The position numbers and the translations under genes are program-made. From Microgenomates group bacterium RBG_16_45_19 (lineage in GTDB: Bacteria > Patescibacteriota > Microgenomatia > UBA1400 > RBG-16-45-19), in NCBI GenBank assembly GCA_001803415.1, contig MHDC01000014.1, forward strand, positions 42,703-80,925: a stretch of DNA of 38,223 nucleotides. Reading direction: 5' to 3'. The notes under the pieces were generated by a model that worked only from the letters and a program-made list of their open reading frames with translations, searched no databases and was not told the origin of the DNA. How positions within the stretch are numbered: the first letter of the stretch is position 1; each line of letters begins with the position of its first letter. Shown here in pieces: positions 16,962 through 24,298 of the stretch.

Positions 16962-17129
16962 ATGGGCTTAACGATTCAATGCGATCTATGCAACCAAGAA
17001 GTTACCAATAGTAAATACATTTCGGTTAATGCCCCTTCAAAATTTGTCCGTGGCTACTATTGTGAAAAGTGTTGGTTAGGCCAAAAAAACTGGCCACGAA
17101 TCCACGGGCTTAGAAAGAAAGCTTCCTAG
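16962..17129 (+). CDS. 55-aa zinc-ribbon protein (below ORF-track cutoff)
   Basis: Not in the ORF track. ATG lies 5 nt behind GGGAGG. The product has CDLC at residues 7-10 and CEKC at 34-37, a treble-clef or zinc-ribbon pair of knuckles, followed by a short basic C terminus (RIHGLRKKAS). Small proteins of this kind often bind RNA, DNA or a larger enzyme, but nothing specific can be claimed. It stands alone, about 155 nt downstream of the terminator of the structured RNA. That spacer (16807-16961) is AT-rich with no clear promoter. Confidence 0.7.
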   Translation: MGLTIQCDLCNQEVTNSKYISVNAPSKFVRGYYCEKCWLGQKNWPRIHGLRKKAS

Positions 17130-17162
17130 TTATTTAATTTTCAAGGTGCAATTGCTGTCGTA

Positions 17163-17217
17163 TTGGCAGAAAGTCGGTTAGAGGTCTGCCCGTAGCCTCT
17201 AACCAACTTCCCGCCAA
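17163..17217. repeat. 55-nt stem-loop downstream of the zinc-ribbon gene
   Basis: Layered stem TTGGC..AGT..GGTTAGAGG / CCTCTAACC..ACT..GCCAA with internal loops. The inner 9-bp arm is perfect. No U-tract follows on either strand, so it is not a standard intrinsic terminator. 17218-17356 shows nothing else. Confidence 0.5.
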
Positions 17218-17356
17218 CTAGACTTCACACTTATTGACTTGTTAATTCATTATTTTTAATTCCCTATTCGTTATTCTTGTTCTAAGCTTGCCAAGTACCT
17301 CCCCTCTGGTTTCTGGGGTGACCCGGTTGGGGCAATTAAAGTAATGGGAAAGGGGA

Positions 17357-17614
17357 TTAATCTAAAAAGTAGACCCGGGCTGTCTTTTTGGCGATTAAAA
17401 GGAGAATCAAAGCACTACCGGCGACCATGGCAGAAAGAACCAAAAGATTGTCCCCCAAGCCGGCTTCGACCGTCTTGTGGACCACTTCTTCCTTGGGCTG
17501 TTCTTTGGTTTCTTCGCCACCACCTTGGCCATATTGGCCATCAGCTATAACCAAATTCACTCGGCTGGAAAAAATAGCGACTGCTAACGCGATTATTAGG
17601 GCGGTTTTTCGCAT
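17357..17614 (-). CDS. Small exported protein with sorting-signal-like C terminus
   Basis: From the ATG at 17614 the product is 85 aa: a signal peptide (KTALIIALAVAIF, cleavage plausible after VIADG), a Gly/Glu/Lys-rich mature stretch, then HKTVEAGLGDN, a hydrophobic helix (LLVLSAMVAGSALILLLIA) and a KK-containing tail. This tripartite C terminus (polar motif, helix, basic residues) is the architecture of sortase substrates, although the motif is not LPxTG. A sortase gene lies 1.1 kb upstream on the same strand. The track's longer start runs through a terminator hairpin and is rejected. It could equally be a simple bitopic membrane protein. Confidence 0.65.
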   Translation of the reverse strand: MRKTALIIALAVAIFSSRVNLVIADGQYGQGGGEETKEQPKEEVVHKTVEAGLGDNLLVLSAMVAGSALILLLIAKKTARVYFLD

Positions 17615-17632
17615 AGCTAACTTTCTTTTTAC

Positions 17633-17656
17633 AAAAAAGAGTCTCTTATGAGACTC
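17633..17656 (-). terminator. Intrinsic terminator between lipoprotein and small exported protein
   Basis: On the minus strand GAGTCTC-ATAA-GAGACTC is followed by TTTTTT. It lies downstream of the 17718 stop and 19 nt before the ATG at 17614, so it separates or attenuates transcription between the two genes. Confidence 0.8.
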
Positions 17657-17697
17657 ATCATTTATATTCCCGGGGATTCTACTACCCCAGCCCCACA

Positions 17698-17721
17698 TTG
17701 TCAATAGCTATAGGATATTAT
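17698..17721. repeat. 24-bp direct repeat, copy 1
   Basis: TTGTCAATAGCTATAGGA plus TATTAT. It matches 18703-18726 with two mismatches. In both copies it spans the TAA stop of a minus-strand gene and the bases just after it. Confidence 0.9.
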
Positions 17722-18305
17722 GGCCAGACAGGGTATTCCGTAATAACACCGTTACTATCAGTTGTCGTCACCTTCCCCCAATCACCAAATGGACCTGGGG
17801 CGATAAACACCACTTTTAATCTTCCCCTATCTCCTTTGAGCCATTCATCCACACCATACTTAGTCGGCCCATCACCCCTTCCACCTGGGTCACTAGATTG
17901 ACACGACACCACCGTTTCACCGGCAAATACCTGATTCCCTATTCCAAATCGAGCCGCCATTTCCATCGCTTCTCCAGATGAATAAAAAATCTCATTGACA
18001 GATTCACCGTTACCCTCATCTCTGATTTTGACAAACACTCTTTTACCATAACAATACTGTGCTACCCCGGCTAAGGTATCACCAAAACTTAATACATAAG
18101 TAAATCCGTCATCTATCGGAGTTGGTTCTGTATTAAAAACTGGTTGATAGGCCTCTAACTCAGTTGCTATTTCGAGAACAACTGCCGGTGCAGCTTGTGT
18201 CACCAAAGGTATCGCCTCTGGTGTTAGTCCATCAGCGCACGCCGATAACCATAGGCAAAAAACCACCAGCCAGATTATCCCCCGATGTTTTCTTTCTGGA
18301 TGCAT
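17718..18305 (-). CDS. Lipoprotein with a LysM-like domain
   Basis: A 195-aa protein with a lipoprotein signal (IIWLVVFCLWLSAC) and a C-terminal globular domain. The segment YVLSFGDTLAGVAQYCYGKRVFVKI resembles a LysM motif (YxVxxGDTL..IAxxxYG), so it may bind peptidoglycan or another glycan. A long insert and extra Cys residues (CYG, VSCQSS) make it an unusual LysM. TATAAT lies 8 nt before the ATG, so the leader is very short or absent. The stop codon is inside the direct repeat. The gene follows a second lipoprotein gene on the same strand. The LysM assignment is moderate. Confidence 0.7.
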   Translation of the reverse strand: MHPERKHRGIIWLVVFCLWLSACADGLTPEAIPLVTQAAPAVVLEIATELEAYQPVFNTEPTPIDDGFTYVLSFGDTLAGVAQYCYGKRVFVKIRDEGNGESVNEIFYSSGEAMEMAARFGIGNQVFAGETVVSCQSSDPGGRGDGPTKYGVDEWLKGDRGRLKVVFIAPGPFGDWGKVTTTDSNGVITEYPVWP

Positions 18306-18343
18306 GTATCGATATTATAAATTTAAGTTCCAGCCAAATCCTA

Positions 18344-18652
18344 TTAGTGTACCTGCCACCCTACACAAACTTCATTGGGGAGATCAGGGACTCCATTGGA
18401 ATTAAGATCTTCAACCACTACTACCTCATCCATTCTAATCTCACCGCTGCCACCAACAGGTAATACCTCAAATTTACCAGTTTTGAGAATATGATCATCC
18501 ATACCCTCACAAACTATAGAGGTAGTGGGATCAGGTCCTTCATAAATTGGTCTTTTACTTATATCACCGCCGCAAGCAGAGGTTACAATAGCAATTGCCA
18601 GTATTCCAAACCCAACCCATTGACGAAATAGTCTTCTTTCAACTGGATTCAT
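18344..18652 (-). CDS. Small lipoprotein
   Basis: From the ATG at 18652 (MNPVERRLFRQW) the product is 102 aa, with a lipoprotein signal ending VTSAC near residue 27 and a mature part of about 75 residues. The C-terminal segment contains DLNSNGVPDLPNE, a DxNxxGxxD loop like those in calcium-binding EF-hand or thrombospondin-type-3/dockerin repeats. The track start at 18709 lies inside the direct repeat and has no signal-peptide logic. AAGATATATCT immediately precedes the ATG, the same string found before the HD gene at 23711. Confidence 0.65.
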   Translation of the reverse strand: MNPVERRLFRQWVGFGILAIAIVTSACGGDISKRPIYEGPDPTTSIVCEGMDDHILKTGKFEVLPVGGSGEIRMDEVVVVEDLNSNGVPDLPNEVCVGWQVH

Positions 18653-18702
18653 AGATATATCTTGATCAATTATTGCCGGGAAGTATAACCGATAACCAGT
18701 AT

Positions 18703-18726
18703 TTGTCAATAGCTATAGGACGTTAT
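18703..18726. repeat. 24-bp direct repeat, copy 2
   Basis: TTGTCAATAGCTATAGGA plus CGTTAT, spanning the stop codon of the sortase gene. It pairs with copy 1 at 17698-17721. The interval between them, about 1 kb, holds exactly two lipoprotein genes. Confidence 0.9.
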
Positions 18727-19427
18727 ATTTCCACTAACCTGGCGTATTTGAAGATTCTCACCGGTGACTCAAGGAACTTGCAGGTGTAAAGGATCAAGTC
18801 CGCCTGGTAATCGGTAATTTCCTCCCCCTCTCCTTCCCCATAAACCTTATACCCATACCGCCTCTGGTTCCAGATCACCTCGAGCCGGTCACCGACTTTT
18901 AACTTGGGTAAATTAAAAAACGAGTTTTCTCGGCGATACTGATTACTCCAGGCCAAGTAACCAAAGCGGTGGGCGGTTAAGATCGTCGGTTTCCCTCGGT
19001 TATACGGGTCACCCATGTCTGGTACTCGCCACACCCCTTGTCTTAAAGCCGCTTCATATTGATCACTTGGTTGCTCGATCAATGGTGTTGCCACTCCCAG
19101 GCTGGCAATTTCTAACCGGTTTTCCTTGGGTGAACTTGAGTTCACCTCTGGTTGATAAGCTGTCTCCGCCTGGAATTCAGCCACCGCCACTTCCCTGGTG
19201 ACCGGTCGCTTCAGGACCTGAGCTAAAACCTGGCTGGTTGAAGGCTGCAGTCGATACCAGACCAGCCAGACTACCGGAATCCCGGCCATAGTCAAGGCTC
19301 CACTTATCAAGATCAGGCCAAAAACCAGAAAAATGATTGATATGGTCGACGGTCGGGCTAACCAGATGACCCCTTGTCTCCGCTTACCGACGCGAACGCT
19401 CCCTTTGACGACCCGCTGTTTCTTCAT
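18723..19427 (-). CDS. Sortase family transpeptidase
   Basis: A 234-aa protein. The basic N terminus is followed by a membrane helix (about residues 27-57) and an extracytoplasmic sortase fold. The catalytic triad is visible: His in TAHRFGY, Cys in LYTCKF (TLxTC-type motif), Arg in SPVRIFKYARL. Sortases cleave a C-terminal sorting motif and link the protein to a cell-envelope amine. The class is not obvious from the motifs. The ATG is 6 nt behind TACAAT, pointing to a leaderless transcript starting just after an intrinsic terminator. Candidate clients in the window are the small exported protein at 17357 and the operon at 35.1-38.2 kb. Confidence 0.93.
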   Translation of the reverse strand: MKKQRVVKGSVRVGKRRQGVIWLARPSTISIIFLVFGLILISGALTMAGIPVVWLVWYRLQPSTSQVLAQVLKRPVTREVAVAEFQAETAYQPEVNSSSPKENRLEIASLGVATPLIEQPSDQYEAALRQGVWRVPDMGDPYNRGKPTILTAHRFGYLAWSNQYRRENSFFNLPKLKVGDRLEVIWNQRRYGYKVYGEGEGEEITDYQADLILYTCKFLESPVRIFKYARLVEI

Positions 19428-19433
19428 TCCTTA

Positions 19434-19439
19434 ATTGTA
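19434..19439 (-). promoter_or_regulatory. -10 box of the sortase gene
   Basis: TACAAT on the minus strand, 6 nt before the sortase ATG and directly after the T-run of the upstream terminator. No ribosome binding site follows, apart from an overlapping AAGGA too close to the ATG. Confidence 0.55.
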
Positions 19440-19441
19440 CT

Positions 19442-19506
19442 AAAAAAACCTGCTGAGATAGAGGGTGGTGCGCCTGCCCTACACACCACCCCCAGTCTCA
19501 ACAGGT
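19442..19506 (-). terminator. Large intrinsic terminator upstream of sortase
   Basis: Minus-strand stem CCTGTTGAGA..GGGTGGTG / CACCACCC..TCTCAGCAGG with internal loops, followed by TTTTTTT. It ends a transcript coming from the small-gene/radA side and insulates the sortase promoter. Confidence 0.75.
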
Positions 19507-19668
19507 CATTCCGCTTGGCAAAGAGTTTGATATATCAAGCTCTTTACTTATGTATTTTTAGTAACAAAAACCCTACTAGCACACCTAGTCTCTTGACTGC
19601 TAACTATAACCTTGCTATCTTGATGCCTTAGATCACGCGTTTCCTGTCCAAACGCCGATCATTCTTAT

Positions 19669-19718
19669 AAAAAGCATCGCTATACGTGGGCCTCGAACCA
19701 GCGGTAGTGATGCTTTTT
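19669..19718. terminator. Bidirectional terminator hairpin
   Basis: AAAAAGCATCGCTA (19669-19682) pairs with TAGTGATGCTTTTT (19705-19718), with A-runs and T-runs suited to both strands. It lies 2 nt beyond the stop of the 54-aa gene. The loop contains GGTTCGA on the minus strand, as in tRNA T-arms, but no tRNA is present. 19507-19668 shows nothing nameable. Confidence 0.65.
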
Positions 19719-19720
19719 CT

Positions 19721-19885
19721 TTACTTCCAGGCGGTTACCAGTGGTTGATTCAAGCGTAACATCACCTGTAATTGTCTTAAATAAAACTTCTGCCGCTGTT
19801 CTCCGTTCATCCAGTAAGATAAAACTTGTTCTCTGGTTTTTGACGGCTTGGCTTTCCGGTTGATTAAAGCGAATTGACGCGGCAT
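19721..19885 (-). CDS. 54-aa basic protein (below ORF-track cutoff)
   Basis: Not in the ORF track. ATG at 19885 with a weak AGGG upstream, TAA stop, then a terminator hairpin at once. The product (MPRQFALINRKAKPSK..., ending PLVTAWK) is basic and probably helical in the middle (REQVLSYWMNGEQRQKFYL). It resembles small helical nucleic-acid-binding peptides in charge only; no family is recognised. The tight stop-terminator arrangement supports a real gene. The 19886-20079 interval up to radA holds nothing I can name. Confidence 0.45.
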   Translation of the reverse strand: MPRQFALINRKAKPSKTREQVLSYWMNGEQRQKFYLRQLQVMLRLNQPLVTAWK

Positions 19886-20079
19886 TTCCCTGTTTCTCAC
19901 TCGACTAATTTGTTAACGTATTTTGATCGTAACACAGCTTGTCAACCGTTTCAATCCCATAAAAAAGAGAATCCGTCATCATCTATACCCTATAACATTA
20001 AATTGGTTTAAACTCCAGATCAAATCTTTAAAATAATCTCATTGTGGAAAACTATAAATGTCTGTGCACAACCGGTGCT

Positions 20080-21393
20080 TTACTTCAACCAGAGTTTGAC
20101 CGCCGCCGGCAACCTGGCTGCCGTTTCCGAACTTAAAATCTGCGCGTAACCTAATTTCTTGGCTTCTTTAATCCGTCTGGCCTGTTCCCGTACCCGTCTT
20201 ATCTCTCCCAGTAATCCAACCTCGCCGATCATGGCAGCCTTAAGCGGTAATGCCCTATTTAAATAACTGGAGGCGATGGCCATGGCGATACCCAGATCAG
20301 CCCCTGGCTCACCGATCTTAACGCCCCCGGCCACACTGACAAATAAATCATAATTCGATAAGGGTAAGCGGCAGTGCTTCTCGACTATGGCCGCCAAGAG
20401 TTGCACCTTGGCCAAGGGTATGCCCTGAGCCACTCGCCTGGGGACCGGTAAAAAACTTTTCACCGCCAATGCCTGGACTTCTACCAAGACCGGCCTGGTA
20501 CCCTCCAGTAAAACCACCACCGCGCTGCCAGGCATACCCGCCTGGGATTCTTCCAGAAAGGCACCTGAGGGGTTGGTGACCTCCACTAAACCGGTATCTT
20601 CCATGGCAAACACACCCACCTCATCGGTGGCTCCAAACCGGTTTTTCAGGGTCCTTAAGATCCTAAAACGACCGATGCGCTCACCTGTTAACTCCACTAC
20701 CACATCCACCATATGCTCCAGGACTTTAGGCCCGGCCACCGTCCCTTCCTTAGTCACATGCCCCACCAAAAAGACACTGATCCCTTCATCTTTCGCCAGG
20801 CGCATTAGCCTGGACGCGCACTCCCGCACTTGACCGACACTACCGGCCATCCCCATTAAATCGTCCGAAGTTAGCGTTTGTACCGAATCCACCACCATCA
20901 ACCCTGGTTTTTCCCGCCTGGCTGTCTCGACAATTAAGTCCACATCCGTCTCGGATAGTAATCCCAGGTTTTTAGCCTGGCCTAGTCGCTTCACCCGTAA
21001 GGCGACTTGATCTGGCGATTCCTCCCCACAGACATACAAAACCGGCACCCCTACATTCATCGATAATTGGGTTAATAAGGTTGATTTCCCGATCCCAGGT
21101 TCTCCCGCTACCAAGATCACACTCCCCGTTACAATCCCCCCACCTAAAACCCGATCAAATTCATGCATCCCCGTCGCCAACCTTTGCCCCTGTTCCTTCC
21201 TTATATTTAACTCCGCAATCTTGACTACTCTGCCGCCAGATGCTCTCTTTCTTGCTTCATGTCTCTTACCTCCTACCTCTTTTATTTCCTCCACCAGGCT
21301 ATTCCACGCCTTACATTGCCCGCACTGCCCCGCCCATTTGGGATTATCAAAGCCGCACTGCTGACACCGGTAAATTGTTATCAACTTAGTCAT
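20080..21393 (-). CDS. radA: DNA repair protein RadA (Sms)
   Basis: RecA-family branch-migration helicase of recombination and transformation. The zinc finger (CQQCG..CGQC, residues 10-27) is followed by a variable linker, Walker A GEPGIGKST, the RadA-specific KNRFGATDE motif, and the C-terminal Lon-like domain (SVAGGVKIGEPGADL, IGEVGLLGEIRRV). At 437 aa it is full length. The linker (EVGGKRHEARKR) is encoded by degenerate purine-rich heptamers. An extended -10 (TGTTATGAT) ends 8 nt before the ATG, so the leader is minimal. It adds to the yraN-comM-dprA recombination set elsewhere in the window. Confidence 0.97.
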   Translation of the reverse strand: MTKLITIYRCQQCGFDNPKWAGQCGQCKAWNSLVEEIKEVGGKRHEARKRASGGRVVKIAELNIRKEQGQRLATGMHEFDRVLGGGIVTGSVILVAGEPGIGKSTLLTQLSMNVGVPVLYVCGEESPDQVALRVKRLGQAKNLGLLSETDVDLIVETARREKPGLMVVDSVQTLTSDDLMGMAGSVGQVRECASRLMRLAKDEGISVFLVGHVTKEGTVAGPKVLEHMVDVVVELTGERIGRFRILRTLKNRFGATDEVGVFAMEDTGLVEVTNPSGAFLEESQAGMPGSAVVVLLEGTRPVLVEVQALAVKSFLPVPRRVAQGIPLAKVQLLAAIVEKHCRLPLSNYDLFVSVAGGVKIGEPGADLGIAMAIASSYLNRALPLKAAMIGEVGLLGEIRRVREQARRIKEAKKLGYAQILSSETAARLPAAVKLWLK

Positions 21394-21501
21394 CCACGCC
21401 CATCATAACACTAAAATGACGTCCAACATACCCACGTAGGGTACCCTCTATACCCCCTATATCCATCGATGTCGAAAACTAATCCCATTCAGCCACACAC
21501 G

Positions 21502-21984
21502 TCAATCAATGCTGTGAAGGCTTGGAAATAAAGATGAATGATGAACATTAATCTTTATATTACCTGCTTCATCTCGAACATAACCAAACGTATATACCAC
21601 CGGGGTTTCCTTCCCATCTGCACCAGAAAAATAATAAACTCCCTGGGCGAAAGCCTGATTCCCCTCAATGACTTGGTTGTTTTCAAATCTTACTTTCTGC
21701 CATTGGTTTAGCGCAAAACCATGATCTTCAGGGTATTTCTGATTTCCACCAATAAAATAGGCCACCGCTGATTCAGCTGTATCTCTAAATGGAACCTCCA
21801 CTGTCATCGTGGGTTTAAACAGAACTGGCCCAATATCGTACCCATACAATCCATTCACATGATCCCAAGCTGCCCGCTCACACTCTTCCCGTTTATCCAA
21901 AGTTTTACCAATTGCCACCACCCCATCACCCCATTGCCGCTGCACCGCCCCAATCTCTTCGCGAGTGATAATTTCACTACTCAC
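21502..21984 (-). CDS. NTF2/SnoaL-like protein
   Basis: A 160-aa protein. QRQWGDGVVAIG, the VLFKPT segment, GNQKYPEDHGFAL, VRFEN and the terminal INVHHSSLF match a conserved cone-shaped SnoaL/NTF2-like family that is common in aquatic bacteria and is often mislabelled phosphoribosyl-AMP cyclohydrolase. The paired His near the C terminus and the PEDHGF segment would line the pocket. The substrate is unknown. The start codon is ATG; the upstream context is AT-rich without a strong ribosome binding site. It probably has its own promoter, since about 110 bp separate it from radA. The family recognition is from memory of the motif set. Confidence 0.7.
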   Translation of the reverse strand: MSSEIITREEIGAVQRQWGDGVVAIGKTLDKREECERAAWDHVNGLYGYDIGPVLFKPTMTVEVPFRDTAESAVAYFIGGNQKYPEDHGFALNQWQKVRFENNQVIEGNQAFAQGVYYFSGADGKETPVVYTFGYVRDEAGNIKINVHHSSLFPSLHSID

Positions 21985-22048
21985 ATTGCCTCCTTCAACT
22001 GATGAATATTGTGCGCCCTCAACCCCTCCCCCACCCCGCTCAGCGTGG

Positions 22049-22216
22049 TTAAGGTTCGCTTAGCGGACCCACCATCCCCTGGATTGCCGCTAGGTACTCG
22101 CGCATTTCTGCCTCGACTTTTTGCCAATCACCGTTAGCTTCGCGGATAGCATTAAAAATAAGGTCCATATCGATTAGAAGCTGGTCATCATTGACAATCA
22201 TTCTTTGTTTCGCCAT
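22049..22216 (-). CDS. 55-aa small acidic helical protein
   Basis: The track starts at 22258, but the ATG at 22216 has AGGAG 5 nt upstream and gives MAKQRMIVNDDQLL..., a 55-aa helical protein with an acidic middle (DMDLIFNAIREANGDWQKVEAEMREYL). No family is recognised. It lies between the S1 gene and the NTF2-like gene on the same strand, with the heptamer array directly upstream of its ribosome binding site. Confidence 0.55.
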   Translation of the reverse strand: MAKQRMIVNDDQLLIDMDLIFNAIREANGDWQKVEAEMREYLAAIQGMVGPLSEP

Positions 22217-22230
22217 AAATCTCCTACTTT

Positions 22231-22294
22231 CGCAACTAGTGGTTAGCGACTTGGGCAAAAACCAGTCGCCAGTTGCTAATCTCTAATCGCTATT
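22231..22294. repeat. Heptamer repeats in inverted halves
   Basis: The left half on the + strand reads GCAACTA GTGGTTA GCGACTT. The right half, read on the minus strand, is AGCGATT AGAGATT AGCAACT GGCGACT. The two halves point toward a central GGGCAAAAACC. The units are variants of one 7-nt consensus (roughly GCRACTA) also found at 29813-29879. Confidence 0.75.
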
Positions 22295-23567
22295 TATAAG
22301 CAACCGGTACTTCCGTCAGCACCATTCCCAGGCTCATCCGCCGGTGCTCTTGATCTACACTTTCGACGTAAACATCCACCATTTTGTCCACTTTCGGTTC
22401 ATTCCCTACCGGAATCTTAGAAATATGGATTAGGCCATCAATCCCCGGCTCCAAGGTCACGAAAGCTCCAAACGGTGCGATCCGGGTGACTTTGCCTTTG
22501 ACTTTGGCTCCTACCGGATATTTCTTAGCCACCGTACTCCAGGGATCCGCCGTTAACTGCTTAACTGACAGATTCAATTTACCGGCCCCCTCATCCACTC
22601 CTAGCACCTGCACTTTAACCCGATCTCCCAACTTAAAATAGTCATTTGGGTCATTCACCTTTTCCCAGGAAATCTCGCTGATGTGGACCAAGCCTTCCAC
22701 TTTACCCACATCCCCCTTCTTGATCGGGATTTCCACCCCCACAAACACCCCAAACGGCATAATCCCCGAAACCACCCCGTCATACTTATCCTTGGCTTTC
22801 ACAAATTTTAAAGCCTCCGCCTTCTTGGAAATTGCTTCGGCTTCCGAGACGTGCCGCTCCGAAAAAATCAACCGATTCTTCTCTTTATCGACTTCGATCA
22901 CTTTGACTCTAAACTTCTGGCTTAAAAGTCGATCCATCCGTCCCAAATACTCTTTACCAAATTGCGATGACGGGACAAAACCCCGGATCGAATCGGTGGC
23001 CACGATCATTCCCCCTTTGTTGACTTCCAGACCTGAGACTTCAACCGCTTCTCCGGTCTCCATATACTCGGCAAACTGGACCCAGCGTTTATCGACCAAA
23101 GCCCGTTTCAAAGATAAGAGAATTTGACCCCGATCATTTTCCGGGGAAACTACGTAAGCTGTGACTTCATCACCAACCGCCAACTCCTTGGCATAATCCC
23201 GGGCGGCTTCATATTCCCGATCCACCACCATACCTTCCGTCTTGGCTCCGATATCAATTAGGACCATGCGTTTCGATACATCCGTCACCACTCCCTTAAC
23301 GGTTTCGCCTGGCTTCGGTGCCTTCAATTCATACCCCGTGCTCGCCAGCAATTCCTCCATAGTCGTTGGTTTAGCCTCTTTCCCTCGTGGCACCGCCGGC
23401 ACTTTAACTTTTTTCACCACCATGGTTCTCTTCGTCGCTTTTTTCGTTACCGCAATAACTTTTGCTTTATTTGTCTCTTTTCCTTGTTTCTTGTTTCTTG
23501 TTTCTTGTTTCTTAACCGTCGCCTCCTTTTTGACTGGCTTCTTCTTAATGACTTTTGTCGCAGGCAT
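22290..23567 (-). CDS. rpsA: Ribosomal protein S1 (four S1 domains)
   Basis: RNA-binding protein of the 30S subunit that helps mRNA loading. Residues 1-70 are a Lys-rich tail (KKKPVKKEATVKK), part of it encoded by a heptamer array. Four S1 motifs follow: GETVKGVVTDVSKRMVLIDIG, GEAVEVSGLEVNKGGMIV, YDGVVSGIMPFGVFV and GAKVKGKVTRIAPFGAFV. The track's 35 extra N-terminal residues are not S1-like, and the ATG at 23567 follows AAGGAA, so I use it (425 aa). Four domains is fewer than the six of E. coli but usual for many phyla. In a genome with apparent leaderless mRNAs, the role of S1 may differ. Confidence 0.93.
   Translation of the reverse strand: MPATKVIKKKPVKKEATVKKQETRNKKQGKETNKAKVIAVTKKATKRTMVVKKVKVPAVPRGKEAKPTTMEELLASTGYELKAPKPGETVKGVVTDVSKRMVLIDIGAKTEGMVVDREYEAARDYAKELAVGDEVTAYVVSPENDRGQILLSLKRALVDKRWVQFAEYMETGEAVEVSGLEVNKGGMIVATDSIRGFVPSSQFGKEYLGRMDRLLSQKFRVKVIEVDKEKNRLIFSERHVSEAEAISKKAEALKFVKAKDKYDGVVSGIMPFGVFVGVEIPIKKGDVGKVEGLVHISEISWEKVNDPNDYFKLGDRVKVQVLGVDEGAGKLNLSVKQLTADPWSTVAKKYPVGAKVKGKVTRIAPFGAFVTLEPGIDGLIHISKIPVGNEPKVDKMVDVYVESVDQEHRRMSLGMVLTEVPVAYK
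23484..23511. repeat. Heptanucleotide tandem repeat inside the S1 gene (TTGTTTC x4)
   Basis: Four perfect TTGTTTC units on the + strand, GAAACAA on the coding strand. They encode part of the basic N-terminal tail (KKQETRNKK). The unit differs by one base from the GAATCAA unit in obg. Copy-number change would shift the frame. Confidence 0.95.
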
Positions 23568-23698
23568 ACATGATAAAATTCCTTTCTTTGATAGAGTTGT
23601 GGACCGCACTCCCACTAATTCCACTAACCATGTCCGGCGTACGTTCCAACACTGCATTCTACCAGGCATCACTGGTTAACTCAAGCCAACCCATCAGC

Positions 23699-23704
23699 TA
23701 AGAT
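23699..23704 (+). promoter_or_regulatory. -10 box of the HD hydrolase gene
   Basis: TAAGAT ends 6 nt before the ATG at 23711. TTAACT lies at a 17-bp spacing as a weak -35. No ribosome binding site is present. Confidence 0.45.
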
Positions 23705-23710
23705 ATATCT

Positions 23711-24298
23711 ATGACTGACTCACAACTCCACGCTATAGTCAGCTATGTCACTCAACAATTCACCGCCCAAACCAACTCCTCTCACAATCTAGATCATCTT
23801 AATCGGGTTTGGCAAAACGCTCACCACCTAGCTCACCTCACTCATCACACCGATCCCCAATGTCTCAGACTCCTTAAAGCCGTCTGTTACCTCCACGATT
23901 TGAGTTATGCCACTCCTATACCTCTATTATTCCAATACTTCACCGAAGTCCGTCGGACTAATATCCTGGTGACTCCTCTGCTTCGACAGCTTCAGGTCCC
24001 CTCGTCAGATATTGTCCAAATAACTCATGCCATCACTCACCACCCTTGGTCAATTCCCTTTAGGCGCCTCAACCCTCATCAAGACTACCTCACCCAGATC
24101 CTTCAAGACGCCGACAGCATCGATTACTTTCACCCTCTCCGCCTCCGCGTTGCCCTTCAATGGACGGCTCAACATTACTTAACCTTTATGCATCCGCTCA
24201 TCAATTGGTTTGCCAAATCCGGTCAAGATCATATCCGTCTTTTTTTAAATTTACCCCAAGCCGTTGCTTATGCTCAAACACAATATTCTAAAAACTAA
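23711..24298 (+). CDS. HD-domain phosphohydrolase
   Basis: A 195-aa protein. Conserved HD superfamily residues are in place: HNLDHLNRVW (first His), CYLHDLSY (the HD pair), ITHAITHHPW and LQDADSID (last Asp). This is the YfbR/YedJ-like metal-dependent phosphohydrolase arrangement, which acts on nucleotides or related phosphomonoesters. Gene products of this size often have broad substrate range. The start is ATG without a Shine-Dalgarno, behind a -10 box at 6-nt spacing. The next gene starts inside its 3' end (29-nt overlap), so both are translated from one mRNA. Confidence 0.88.
   Translation: MTDSQLHAIVSYVTQQFTAQTNSSHNLDHLNRVWQNAHHLAHLTHHTDPQCLRLLKAVCYLHDLSYATPIPLLFQYFTEVRRTNILVTPLLRQLQVPSSDIVQITHAITHHPWSIPFRRLNPHQDYLTQILQDADSIDYFHPLRLRVALQWTAQHYLTFMHPLINWFAKSGQDHIRLFLNLPQAVAYAQTQYSKN

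Noticed and set aside
19669-19718. tRNA fragment or attachment site (GGTTCGA in loop)
   Set aside because: Only the T-loop-like bases match; the hairpin arms and T-runs make a bidirectional terminator more likely.
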